A stretch of DNA of 64,000 nucleotides. Origin: Methylobacterium sp. J-076 (GTDB lineage Bacteria > Pseudomonadota > Alphaproteobacteria > Rhizobiales > Beijerinckiaceae). Made by a program: the position numbers and the translations under genes. Shown in pieces: positions 15,906-27,900 of this stretch. Positions within the stretch are counted from its first letter, which is position 1. Each line of letters starts with the position of its first letter. Location: assembly GCF_022829405.1 (NCBI RefSeq), contig NZ_JAKSXW010000133.1, positions 1 through 64,000 of the forward strand, given 5' to 3'. The notes below the pieces were generated by a model that did not search any database, was not told where the DNA came from, and was given only the letters and a program-made list of their open reading frames with translations.

Positions 15906-16241
15906 ATGAAGCAACTTGAGGCCATCATCGCCTGGACGCCGGCCCGCTGGGCCGACCTGCGGCCGGACACCGCCGGGCAGGTGGCCGTGCTGCCCCTGGC
16001 CGAGGCGGCGGCGGCCAAGCGTTTCGCCATGCGGGCGGGGGCGAGTTCCTCCGCCCTCGCCACCCTGTCCGAGGAGGGGCGGATCGCCCGCCTGTTCATC
16101 GACTTCCAGACCCTCGTCGTGCGCGACGGGATCGCCGTCCAGGCCGCCCACCGGGCGTTCCTTGCCATCGACGAGTACCGCTACCGCATCGCCCCCGACA
16201 CGGAGGGCGCCGAGTTCGAGGACCCGCCCGAGGAAGACTGA
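15906..16241 (+). CDS. conserved-looking hypothetical protein
   Basis: A 111-residue soluble protein with no signal peptide or membrane helix and an acidic tail (EGAEFEDPPEED). I do not recognise the family. The frame is intact, codon use is that of the neighbours, and it fits tightly between the CHRD and reductase genes (30 and 32 bases), which supports it as a real gene. The body contains the phrase ARLFIDFQTLVVRDGIAVQ. Confidence 0.65.
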   Translation: MKQLEAIIAWTPARWADLRPDTAGQVAVLPLAEAAAAKRFAMRAGASSSALATLSEEGRIARLFIDFQTLVVRDGIAVQAAHRAFLAIDEYRYRIAPDTEGAEFEDPPEED

Positions 16242-16273
16242 GCGGCCCGCCCCATCGCCAGGAGACCAGCCCG

Positions 16274-17179
16274 ATGCCCGTATCCCGACGCACCCTCCTC
16301 GCCGCCGCCGCCCTCGCGCCGGTCGCGCTCCGCGGGGCGAAGGCGGAACCCGGCCTGATCCGGCGGCCGATCCCCTCCTCCGGCGAGCTGCTGCCCGCGC
16401 TCGGCATCGGCACCTCCCGGCGCTACGAGGTCGAGCCCACGCCGGAGCAGGTGAAGCCCCTGCGGGAGGCGGTGGAGACCTTCGTGCGCCTCGGCGGCAC
16501 GGTGATCGACACTGCCCCGAGCTACGGCACCGCCGAGGAGGTGCTGGGCCTGATCCTGTCCGAGGGCGACCTGCGGCAGAAGGTGTTCCTGGCGAGCAAG
16601 GTCGACACACGCGGGCGTGACGAGACCAGGGCCGGCTTCGCGCGTTCCCTGAAGCGGCTGCGGACGGACCGCCTCGATCTGGTGGCGGTCCACAACCTCA
16701 TCGACACGACTGACAACCTCGCCGTCCTGCGCGACCTGAAGGGGGAGAAGGCGATCCGCTACCTGGGCGTCACGGTCTGGAAGGACAACCAGTTCGACGG
16801 GCTGGAGCCGGTGATGCGCAGCGAGCCCCTGGACTTCGTGCAGGTGAACTACGCCATCGACAACCGGGCCGCCGCCGAGCGCATCCTGCCGCTCGCCGCG
16901 GACAAGGGCATCGCCGTGATGGTCAACGTGCCCTTCGGGCGCGACCGGCTGTTCAAGGCGGTGCAGGGCAAGGACCTGCCCCCGGTGGCGAAGGAGATCG
17001 GCTGCGTGAGCTGGCCGCAATTCTTCCTGAAATACGTCCTCGGCCACCGGGCGGTGACCTGCCCGATCCCCGGAATGGCCAAGGCCGCCTATGTCGAGGA
17101 CAACCTCGGCGCCGCCCACGATCCGCTGCCCGATGCCGGGCAGCGCAAGCAGATGGAGGCCTTTATCGATGCGCTCTGA
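16274..17179 (+). CDS. Tat-exported aldo/keto reductase
   Basis: A 301-residue aldo/keto reductase-fold protein carrying an N-terminal twin-arginine-like signal (SRRTLLAAAALAPVALRGAKA). The barrel keeps Asp and Tyr in VIDTAPSYG, Lys in FLASKVDT and His in LVAVHNLID, so the tetrad is complete. The C-terminal cofactor segment reads CPIPGMAKAAYVEDN. Tat export would allow folding with NADP(H) in the cytoplasm before translocation. It overlaps the next gene, another exported NAD(P)-fold protein, by 11 bases, so the pair may work together in the periplasm. Substrate unknown. Confidence 0.85.
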   Translation: MPVSRRTLLAAAALAPVALRGAKAEPGLIRRPIPSSGELLPALGIGTSRRYEVEPTPEQVKPLREAVETFVRLGGTVIDTAPSYGTAEEVLGLILSEGDLRQKVFLASKVDTRGRDETRAGFARSLKRLRTDRLDLVAVHNLIDTTDNLAVLRDLKGEKAIRYLGVTVWKDNQFDGLEPVMRSEPLDFVQVNYAIDNRAAAERILPLAADKGIAVMVNVPFGRDRLFKAVQGKDLPPVAKEIGCVSWPQFFLKYVLGHRAVTCPIPGMAKAAYVEDNLGAAHDPLPDAGQRKQMEAFIDAL

Positions 17180-17909
17180 CACCCTCTCGCGCCGCGCGGC
17201 GCTCACCCTCGCCGCCGCCCTGGCGCTCACCGCCTCCCCCGCCCTCGCCCAGGACGCGGCCGGCAAGATCAGGATCGGCGTGATCGGCGGCGGCAATATC
17301 GGCAGCACGATCGGCGGCCTGTGGGTGAAGGACGGGCACGAGGTGATGTTCGCCTCGCGCCACCCGGAAAACCTCAAGCCCCTCGTGGACGGGCTCGGCC
17401 CCAAGGCCAAGGCGGGGACGCCGGAGGAGGCGATCAAGTTCGCCGACGCGGTGTTCCTGGCGGTGCCCTACGGCGCCTATCCCGCCCTGTCGAAGGAGGT
17501 CGGCCCCCTGCTGAAGGGCAAGGTCCTCCTGGATGCCGGCAACGCCACCCAGAAGCGCGACGGCGAACTCTACGACGAGGTGCAGAAGAACGGCCTCGGC
17601 GTGACCTCCGCGAAGTATTTCCCCGAGGCGAAGCTGGTGCGGGCGTTCAACTCGGCCAACTACAAGGTTTTCGCGAAGGAGGGCGCCAACGGCGGCAAGG
17701 ACCGCGCGGGCGGGCGCATGGCGATCCCGATCGCGGGCGACGACCCGCAGGCGCTCAAGGTGGCCGAGGGCTTGGTGCGGGATGCCGGGTTCGACCCGGT
17801 GGTGATCGGCGGCCTGAAGGACGCGGACAAGGTCGCCATCGGCGCCCCCGGCTTCGGGCACGACGTCACCGCGCCGGAGCTGAAAGAAAAGCTCGGGCTG
17901 ACGAAATGA
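17169..17909 (+). CDS. exported NADPH-dependent F420 reductase-like oxidoreductase
   Basis: A 246-residue protein: a twin-arginine-like signal (SRRAALTLAAALALTASPALA) followed by a Rossmann fold with IRIGVIGGGNIGSTIGGLW, typical of the F420 reductase/ProC-like NADP-binding family (NAD_binding_10/F420_oxidored). Later motifs AVFLAVPYG and VRAFNSANY fit the same fold. The reaction is unknown. The ATG at 17169 lies inside the end of the preceding reductase gene, showing translational coupling. Confidence 0.8.
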   Translation: MRSDTLSRRAALTLAAALALTASPALAQDAAGKIRIGVIGGGNIGSTIGGLWVKDGHEVMFASRHPENLKPLVDGLGPKAKAGTPEEAIKFADAVFLAVPYGAYPALSKEVGPLLKGKVLLDAGNATQKRDGELYDEVQKNGLGVTSAKYFPEAKLVRAFNSANYKVFAKEGANGGKDRAGGRMAIPIAGDDPQALKVAEGLVRDAGFDPVVIGGLKDADKVAIGAPGFGHDVTAPELKEKLGLTK

Positions 17910-17971
17910 CGGGCCGCCGCCGGGAGGCCGCGGCACGCCGCGGCTTTCCCGGATCGAGGCCCGGCCCGGAC

Positions 17972-18063
17972 CGTCTTTGCGAGCGAAGCGAAGCGACCCA
18001 GGGACGCGCCCCATCCTGAGCCGTCCCGCCGCCCTGGGTCGCTTCGCTGCGCTCGCGATGACG
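17972..18063. repeat. GCGAGCGAAGCGAAGC palindromic element
   Basis: A 92-bp imperfect palindrome: CGTCTTTGCGAGCGAAGCGA at one end and TCGCTGCGCTCGCGATGACG at the other, with a CGACCCAGGG/CCCTGGGTCG inner stem. The same family occurs at 19.5-20.0, 22.7, 54.5-55.3 and 58.3 kb. It ends 48 bases before the transporter start. Confidence 0.8.
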
Positions 18064-18111
18064 GCGCGGGTGCAGCGGGGCAAGGCGCCCTTTCGGAACC
18101 GACACGGCCCC

Positions 18112-19461
18112 ATGCCAGACCCGACCCCCGCCCGCAGCCCCCTTGCACGGCTCATCGACATCAGGCCCGGGGAAGGGCCGGCGCTGGCGTGGTCGTGGGC
18201 CTACATCTTCTCGATCCTCGCCGCCTACTACGTGCTGCGGCCGATCCGCGACCAGATGGGCGTGGCGGGGGGCATCGAGAACCTGCCCTGGCTGTTCACC
18301 GCCACCCTCGTCGGGATGCTGGCCCTGAACGTGCCGTTCGCGTGGCTGGTGAAGCGGTTGCCCCGGGCGCGGTTCGTGCCGCTGACCTACCGGTTCTTCG
18401 CCCTCAACATCGTCGGCTTCGCCGCCGCGCTCTTCCTCGCCCCGCCGGAGTGGGACGTGTGGATCGGCCGGGTGTTCTTCATCTGGCTGTCGATCTTCAA
18501 CCTGTTCGTGGTCTCGATCTTCTGGGCCACCATCGTCGATGTGTTCTCGAACGAGCAGGGCCGGCGGCTGTTCGGCTTCATCGCGGCGGGGGCGACGCTC
18601 GGCGCCATCGCCGGCTCGGCCACCACCGCGGTGCTCGCGAGGAACGTCCCGACCTGGGGGCTGATGCTCTGCGCCGTCGTGCTGCTGGAGGCGGCGGTGG
18701 TCTCGATGCGCGGCCTCGCCCGGCTGGCGCAGCAGCTTCACGAGGTGCCGGGCGGCGGCAACGAGGGCACGACCCGGGACACCGCCATCGGCGGCAGCAT
18801 CTGGTCGGGCATCACCCGCACCCTCGCCTCGCCCTACCTCCTGAACATCGCCCTGTTCCTGCTCCTGTTCTCGATCACCTCGACCTTCCTGTATTTCGAG
18901 CAGGCGGGCATCGCGAAGCGCAGCTTCCCCGATCGCCAATCGCAGACGGCGTTCTTCGCGAGCGTCGATCTCGCGGTGAACGTGCTGACGCTCGGGGTGC
19001 AGCTGTTCCTCACCGGGCGGATCGTCGGGCGGATCGGGGTGGCGGCGACGCTCGCTCTCCTGCCGGCCTTCAGCATCCTCGGCTTCGCGGCCCTGGCCTT
19101 CGCGCCGACCATCGCGGTGATCGTCGCCTTCCAGGTGCTGCGCCGGGCCGGCAACTTCGCCATCGCCCGGCCGATCCGCGAGGTGCTGTTCACGGTGGTC
19201 CCCCGGGAGGACCGCTACAAGGCCAAGAGCTTCATCGACACGGTGGTCTACCGCCTGGGCGACCAGGCCGGGGCATGGTCCTTCACCGGCCTCGGGGCGC
19301 TCGGCCTCGGGGTGGCGGGCGTCTCGGTCGTCGCGGTGCCCCTGTCGGTGCTGTGGTTCTTCAACAGCCTATGGCTCGGCCGGGCGCAGGACCGGCGGCG
19401 GGCAGCGGAGGTGGCCACGGAGCGGGGTGCCGCCCCGCGGCCCGAAGGACGGGAGCCGTAA
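18112..19461 (+). CDS. Npt1/Npt2-like nucleotide transporter, MFS-type membrane protein
   Basis: A 449-residue inner-membrane protein with about 11-12 hydrophobic helices. Signature stretches such as AYYVLRPIRDQMG, FWATIVDVFSNEQGRRLFGFI and AGATLGAIAGS resemble the ATP/ADP-translocase-like MFS group annotated Npt1/Npt2 family. In free-living bacteria the substrate of this group is not settled, so the nucleotide label is only by family. The ATG at 18112 follows a palindromic repeat. The C-terminus is cytoplasmic, Arg/Ala-rich. Confidence 0.8.
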   Translation: MPDPTPARSPLARLIDIRPGEGPALAWSWAYIFSILAAYYVLRPIRDQMGVAGGIENLPWLFTATLVGMLALNVPFAWLVKRLPRARFVPLTYRFFALNIVGFAAALFLAPPEWDVWIGRVFFIWLSIFNLFVVSIFWATIVDVFSNEQGRRLFGFIAAGATLGAIAGSATTAVLARNVPTWGLMLCAVVLLEAAVVSMRGLARLAQQLHEVPGGGNEGTTRDTAIGGSIWSGITRTLASPYLLNIALFLLLFSITSTFLYFEQAGIAKRSFPDRQSQTAFFASVDLAVNVLTLGVQLFLTGRIVGRIGVAATLALLPAFSILGFAALAFAPTIAVIVAFQVLRRAGNFAIARPIREVLFTVVPREDRYKAKSFIDTVVYRLGDQAGAWSFTGLGALGLGVAGVSVVAVPLSVLWFFNSLWLGRAQDRRRAAEVATERGAAPRPEGREP

Positions 19462-19488
19462 CGCCCGACCTCCCACCCCGCCATCCCG

Positions 19489-20020
19489 AGCGTGCGGCCG
19501 GACAGTCCACGCCCTCCCCGTCATTGCGAGCGCAGCGAAGCAATCCAGGGCAGCGGGCCGCTTCAGAACGTAGCGCGTCCCTGGATTGCTTCGCTTTGCG
19601 CGCAAGGACGGGGTTGGATCACGACGGCCATCCAAGCGGGATGAGGGGATGGAAGCGATCGAGCCGGCTTCTTGGCAGACGCCGAGCGTCCGGCCGCACA
19701 GTCCACGCCCTCCCCGTCCTTGCGAGCGTAGCGAAGCAATCCAGGGCAGCGGGACGCCTCAGGACATGGCGCGTCCCTGGATTGCTTCGCTTTGCGCGCA
19801 ATGACGGGGTTGGATCACGACGGCCATCCAATCGGGATGAGGGGATGGAAGCGATCGAGCCGGCTTCTCGGCAGACGCCGAGCGTCCGGCCGCACAGTCC
19901 ACGCCCTCCCCGTCATTGCGAGCGCAGCGAAGCAATCCAGGGCAGCGGGACGTCTCAGGACATGGCGCGTCCCTGCGTTGCTTCGCTTTGCTCGCAGGGA
20001 CGGCGTTGGATCACGACGGG
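19489..20020. repeat. 195-bp tandem repeat with embedded palindromes (2.7 copies)
   Basis: Direct units begin at 19489, 19684 and 19880, each opening GAGCGT(G/C)CGGCCGG and ending with GATGGAAGCGATCGAGCCGG plus a short GCAGACGCC stretch. Each contains a GCGAGCG(C/T)AGCGAAGCAATCC ... GGATTGCTTCGCTTTGCGCGC hairpin (19519-19610, 19715-19806 and 19911-20002). The last unit is incomplete and runs towards the gyrB 3' end. The whole 19462-20073 gap is this repeat; frames crossing it are not genes. Confidence 0.85.
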
Positions 20021-20073
20021 CAGGCCGCTCGTCCTGATCTTTCCAGGCGAGCACCCGGACGGCGCGCGCCGCC

Positions 20074-22828
<2,755 letters not shown>

Positions 22829-23797
22829 TCACCCCTTGTCCGAAATTCCCCCCGCGCTCGCCGCATCGAGCCGTGCGATGGCGTCCGGCGACAGGGTGAG
22901 GCGCACGGCGCCGAGCAGCTCGTCGAGCTGGGCCACCGAGGTCGCGCTGGCGATGGGCGCGGTGATGCCCGGCCGGGCGATGATCCAGGCGAGCGCCACC
23001 TGGGCCGGGCTCGCCCCGTGCGCGCGGGCCACCGCGTCCAGCACGTCGAGGAGGGCGAAGCCGCGGGGGTTGAGGTAGGGGGCGACCCGGTTCTCCCGCG
23101 CCCGCCCGGAGGCCGACCCCGCCTCGCGGTACTTGCCGGTGAGAAACCCCGCCGCCAGGGAGAAGTAGCCGATGACGCCGACCTCCTCCGACCGGCACAG
23201 GGGCTCCAGCGCGGCCTCGTAGTCCCGCGCGGCGAGGCTGTATTCCGGCTGGAGGCAGTCGTAGCGGGGCAGGCCCTTCTCCGCCGACACCGCCAGCGCC
23301 CCGGACAGGCGCCCCGCGTCGTAGTTCGACGCGCCGATGGCCCGCACCTTCCCGGCTTTGACCAGCCGGTCATAGGCCGCCAGGGTGTCCTCGAACGGCA
23401 CGTCGGCATCGTCCAGATGCGACTGGTAGAGGTCGATCCGGTCGGTCTGCAACCGGCGCAGCGAGGCCTCGCAGGCCCGCTCGATATGGGCGGCGGAGAG
23501 GCCCTTGCCGGCCTCGCCCATGTCCATGCCGACCTTGGTGGCGAGGACGATCCTTTCCCGGGCGCCCGGGCGGGCGGCGAGCCAGCGGCCGATCACCGCC
23601 TCGGACTCGCCCCCGGAATGGCCCGGCGCCCAACGGCTGTAGACGTCGGCGGTGTCGATGAAGTCGAAGCCCTGCTCCACGAACCGGTCGAGGATCGCGA
23701 AGGAGGTGGCCTCGTCCGCCGTCCAGCCGAAGACGTTGCCGCCGAGGCAGAACGGGGCGACGGTGAGGCCGGAGCGGCCAATGCGGCGCTTGTCCAT
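22829..23797 (-). CDS. aldo/keto reductase
   Basis: A 322-residue cytosolic NADPH-dependent reductase. The catalytic tetrad is readable: Asp and Tyr in FIDTADVYSRW, Lys in VLATKVGMD and His in LYQSHLDDAD. The RIGRSGLTVAPFCLGGNVFG start and a SATSVAQLDEL cofactor end make it full length. Four bases separate it from the MBL hydrolase gene upstream on the same strand, so the two are probably co-transcribed and could act on aldehyde-derived metabolites. Confidence 0.9.
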   Translation of the reverse strand: MDKRRIGRSGLTVAPFCLGGNVFGWTADEATSFAILDRFVEQGFDFIDTADVYSRWAPGHSGGESEAVIGRWLAARPGARERIVLATKVGMDMGEAGKGLSAAHIERACEASLRRLQTDRIDLYQSHLDDADVPFEDTLAAYDRLVKAGKVRAIGASNYDAGRLSGALAVSAEKGLPRYDCLQPEYSLAARDYEAALEPLCRSEEVGVIGYFSLAAGFLTGKYREAGSASGRARENRVAPYLNPRGFALLDVLDAVARAHGASPAQVALAWIIARPGITAPIASATSVAQLDELLGAVRLTLSPDAIARLDAASAGGISDKG

Positions 23798-23801
23798 GGT
23801 G

Positions 23802-24446
23802 TCAGCCCTGCAGGAATGGGTTGGAGACGCGCTCCTCGCCGAGCGTGCCGGTGGGGCCGTGGCCGGGGATGAAGGCGATGTCGTCGCCGAGCGGCAGCAC
23901 CTTCTCCTTGATGGCGCGGATCAGCTGCTCGTGGTTGCCCCCCGGCAGGTCGGTGCGGCCGATGGAGCCCTTGAACACCACGTCGCCCACCAGGGCGAAG
24001 CGCGCGTCGCGGCTCACGAACACCACGCTGCCGGGCGAATGGCCGGGGCAGTGCAGGATGTCGAAGGTGAGCTCGCCCACCCGCACCACGTCGCCCCCGT
24101 CGAGCCAGCGGTCGGGGGTCACCGGCCGGGCCGGGTCGAGCCCGTACTGGGCCGCCGTCGCGGGCAGGGAATCGAGGAGGTACTTGTCGGCGAGATGGGG
24201 CCCCTCGATCGGCACGCCGAGCTTTTCGCGGAGTTCGTCGGCCCCGGCGGCGTGATCCACATGGCCGTGGGTGAGGAGGATCTTCTCCACCCTCACCCCC
24301 TGCTCGGCGATGGCCGCCTCGATCCGGTCGAGGTCCCCCCCGGGATCGACCACGGCGCCGACCTTGGTGGCGTCGTCCCAGATCAATGTGCAGTTCTGCT
24401 GGAAGGGCGTGACCGGGATGATTCCGGCGCGGGGCGTTCCTGGCAT
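23802..24446 (-). CDS. MBL-fold metallo-hydrolase (glyoxalase II-like)
   Basis: A 214-residue zinc hydrolase. The metal-binding motif THGHVDHAAG, a second-ligand HCPGHSPGS, Asp in LVGDVVF and the terminal His in FIPGHGPTG are all present, as in the small glyoxalase II/YcbL-like family that hydrolyses thioesters such as S-lactoylglutathione. I use the ATG at 24446 (MPGTPRAGIIPVTPFQQNCT), where the family starts; the frame itself runs 60 codons further upstream without similarity. It leads a two-gene unit with the aldo/keto reductase. Confidence 0.88.
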   Translation of the reverse strand: MPGTPRAGIIPVTPFQQNCTLIWDDATKVGAVVDPGGDLDRIEAAIAEQGVRVEKILLTHGHVDHAAGADELREKLGVPIEGPHLADKYLLDSLPATAAQYGLDPARPVTPDRWLDGGDVVRVGELTFDILHCPGHSPGSVVFVSRDARFALVGDVVFKGSIGRTDLPGGNHEQLIRAIKEKVLPLGDDIAFIPGHGPTGTLGEERVSNPFLQG

Positions 24447-24633
24447 GGGGCGGGCTCGTGGGTGGACGGGTCTGTCACCCTCTCTAACGCGCCGGAGCCC
24501 CGGCCGCACCCCGCCCGGGTGGCCGGGCGAGCGCCGGACGCTAATCGGGGGGCAGAGGCCGTAAAGGGGGCGAGCCATGCGCACAGTGCAATGCGGGAGC
24601 GACGCCACGCGCCTTGCTTGCTGCACCGCGTCA

Positions 24634-24739
24634 ACGTACTTGCTGCATCGCAGGAACGCGATGGCGTCGCGGTCCTGTTGCCCTTCTTGGGCGTTTCCTC
24701 CCTAGACTTCGGGCCACTCCTTCGGGGGTGGCCTTTTTT
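24634..24739 (+). ncRNA. probable small RNA with a CCTCCC motif (suhB/mmgR-like)
   Basis: The segment ends in a strong Rho-independent terminator (GGCCACTCC-TTCG-GGGGTGGCC then six T), with no gene upstream on this strand for it to serve. Immediately before it is a TTTCCTCCCTAGACTTCGGG stretch: an unpaired anti-Shine-Dalgarno CCTCCC motif close to a terminator, the hallmark of the alphaproteobacterial suhB/mmgR small-RNA family as I remember it. The 5' end is a guess. The remainder of 24447-24943 shows no gene. Confidence 0.55.
24712..24739 (+). terminator. Rho-independent terminator of the candidate small RNA
   Basis: Perfect-to-wobble stem GGCCACTCC (24712-24720) and GGGGTGGCC (24725-24733) with a TTCG tetraloop, followed by TTTTTT at 24734-24739. 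Confidence 0.85.
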
Positions 24740-24943
24740 CTGTCCGGGACGCGGACGCTAGACGGCGCGTCGGGCGGCCACAAGTCTCCGCCGGCCGTGG
24801 TGGAGTACCGGCATCCCGGGGCAAGGCGCGACCGAGCGGGCGCCTGCGTCGCGTCCATAAATCAGCCGCGTTGTGCACGCCCTGTTCAGGCCGGACGCCC
24901 CATCGTCCCCCTCGACCCTTCGCGTCCCGCCGCCCCGGCCTGT

Positions 24944-27900
24944 ATGAACATCATCCTCATCAAGCTGTTCGCGACCGCACTGACGCTGAGCCAGGTCACC
25001 ACCCGGCCCGACTCCCTGCGCACGCAGTTCGACCCCGCCACGGACGGCCCGGAGGTGGTGCGCATCCTGCGTGACGGCTGCGCCCACATGCGCAAGGCGT
25101 TCGACATCGAGGACATCAACCTCGACGACCTGATCTCGACGGCGATGGAGGATCCCACCACCGTCGCCGGCCCCACGGCACCGAAGATCCTGCACGGCCT
25201 CGACATCAACGAGCTGAACACGAGCTACAAGCAGTTCTGCAAGGGTGAGGACCCGCCGAACTCGCCCTTCGACGCCCGGGCCGTCATCGAGTTCTACGAC
25301 AACGCCACCAAGGACCTGCCCGCCGCCGAGACCCTGCGGGACAAGGCCCTGCCGGGGATGAGCCGCATCCTGGACGCCTCGGGCAAGCCCTTCGCCGAGA
25401 CCTTCGAGACCAACGCCCGGCGTCTCGTGGTGCCCATCGCCTCGGTGCCGCCCCTCGTCCAGAAGGCGTTCATCGCCGCCGAGGACAAGCGCTTCGAGAG
25501 CCACCACGGCATCGACGAGCGCGGCGTCATCCGCGCCTTCATCGCCAACCTCGCCTCGCCGGGGCGGCCGGCGGGGGGCTCCACCATCACCCAGCAGGTG
25601 GTGAAGAACCTCTCGGTGGGCGACGACGTCACCTACGAGCGCAAGATCCGCGAGATGATCGTCGCGGCGCGGCTGGAGAAGATCCTCACCAAGCCGCAGA
25701 TCCTCGGCCTCTACCTCAACGGCATCTACCTCGGGCGCGGCGCCTACGGCATCGAGATGGCGGCGCAGAGCTATTTCGGGAAGCCGGTCGGCCAGCTCAC
25801 CCTGTCCGAGGCCGCCCTCCTCGCCGGCATGCCGAAGGGGCCGAACTTCTACAGCCCGGACAAGTACCCCGAGCGCGCCCGGGAGCGCCGGGCCTACGTC
25901 CTCGCGCGGCTCAGGGAAGAGAACGCCATCACCGACGCCGAGATGGCCCAGGCCAACGCCGCCGATCTGGGGCTGAAACCGGTCGAGACGGCCCGGCGCG
26001 ATTCCGGCTTCTACCTCGTGGACTACCTCTCCCGCGAGGCCCGCACCGTCGCGGGCCTCGAATCGCTGACCTCGGCCTCCTTCACCGTGCGCGCGACGGT
26101 GAATGCCCCCCTGCAGCGGGCGGTGGAGACCGCCCTCCAGGACGGGCTCGCGACCTACGAGCGCTCCACCGGCAGGCAGACCTTCACCGGGCCGGAGATG
26201 AATATCGCCGACAGCGTCCGCCGGATCGAGACCGCCGCGGCCGCCCCCGAGGCCTCGACCCAGGCGGCGCCGGCCGTCACCGGGGCGAAGCCCGAGGCCG
26301 CAAGGCCTGTGGCCGGCAAGGTCGCGGCGGGCAAGGGCGTGGCGGGCAAGGGCGCCCAGGCCGGCAGGTCCGCCCCGGCGCTGGTGGCCGGCAAACCCGC
26401 ATGGCTGCGCGCCCTGGAGAGCGCCCGGCCGACCCTCTACGACGTCCACTGGCCCCTGGCCGTGGTGCTGGACGCGGGCCGGGGAGGCCTGAGGGTCGGC
26501 CTGGAGGACGGGCGGATCGCGGCCCTCGACCCCGGCATCGCCCGGGGGCGCCTGCAACCCTACGACGTGGTGCGGGTGAAGCTCTCGGAGGGGCGCGGGG
26601 CGCCCCGTGCCCAGGTCCGGGTCAAGCCCACCGTCCAGGGGGCCGCCCTGGTGCTGGAGAACAGGACCGGGCGCATCCTCGCCATGGCCGGCGGCTTCTC
26701 CTATCCCGTCAGCCAGCTCAACCGGGTGACCCAGTCGGTGCGCCAGCCGGGCTCGACCCTCAAGCCCCTCACCTACCTCGCCGCCCTGAATGCCGGGCTG
26801 CAGCCGAACACCCTGGTGCTCGACGCGCCGGTGACCCTTCCGCCCATCGGCGGGGTCGGGGAATCCTGGTCGCCGAAGAACTACGAGGGCGGCGGTTCCG
26901 GGCCGACGACCCTGCGCCGGGGCCTCGAATTCTCGAAGAACCTCGTCACCGCCCGCCTGCTGCAGGGCGGCATCGCCCCCAAGGCGCCCGCCAGCCTCAA
27001 GCGCGTCTGCGACATCGCCCTCGAAGCGCAGATCTACGCGGAGTGCGAGCCCTATTACCCGTTCGTCCTGGGCGCCCAGCCGGTGCGGATGATCGACCTC
27101 GCGGGCTTCTACGCCGCCGTCGCCAACGAGGGCGTGCGGCCGACGCCCTACGCCCTGCAATCCGTCGAGCGCGACGGCAAGCCGGTCTTCACCCACCCCG
27201 CCCGGGAGCCGGCGCGGATCGGCTCGGCCGACCGGGTGGCGTTCTACCAGCTCAAGACGATGCTCCAGGGCGTGACCCAGCACGGCACCGCCGCGGCCCT
27301 GGCCAAGGTCTCGACCAGCGTCGCGGGCAAGACCGGCACCTCCGAGAACGAGAACGACGCGTGGTTCGCGGGCTTCTCCAACGAGATCACCGTCGTGGTC
27401 TGGGTCGGCTACGACAACGCCGACGGTACCCGCCGCACCCTCGGCCGCGGCCAGACCGGCGGCCACGTCTCGGTGCCGATCGCCGGGGCCATCTTCCAGG
27501 CGGCCTGGGCGAACGGCGTGCCGCGCACGCCCCTGCGCGGCCCTTCCCCCGAGGCGCGGCCCCTCATCGCCGACATCGCCATCGACCCCCGCAGCGGGAC
27601 GCCCGGCGCGGGCAGCTTCATCGAGCATTTCCGCGCGGGCGGGAACGGGCAGGTGGCCGACACCCGCTACACGCTGGTCCCCCGCGAGACCCTCTACGCC
27701 ATGCGGCCCGATTCCGCGGATGGCGACCTCGCCGGGGCCGAGGACGGGGCCGACGCCCAGGGCGACCTGTTCGGCAACCTCACCGGCGAGCGCGGCCGGC
27801 CCGACCTCCTCGATCCGTTCGGCGACCGCCCCGCCCAGCGCAGCCGCCGGGCCGGCGCCGACCCTTACGGCGACGGTGGCGGGGCCGACCCGTATCGCCC

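Noticed and set aside
13314..16610. Very long open frame on the minus strand (over 1,000 codons) across the OPT gene and its neighbours
   Set aside because: It is a shadow of the high-G+C sense genes; its translation is Arg/Gly/Pro-rich with no domain, and the OPT transporter in the true frame is unmistakable.
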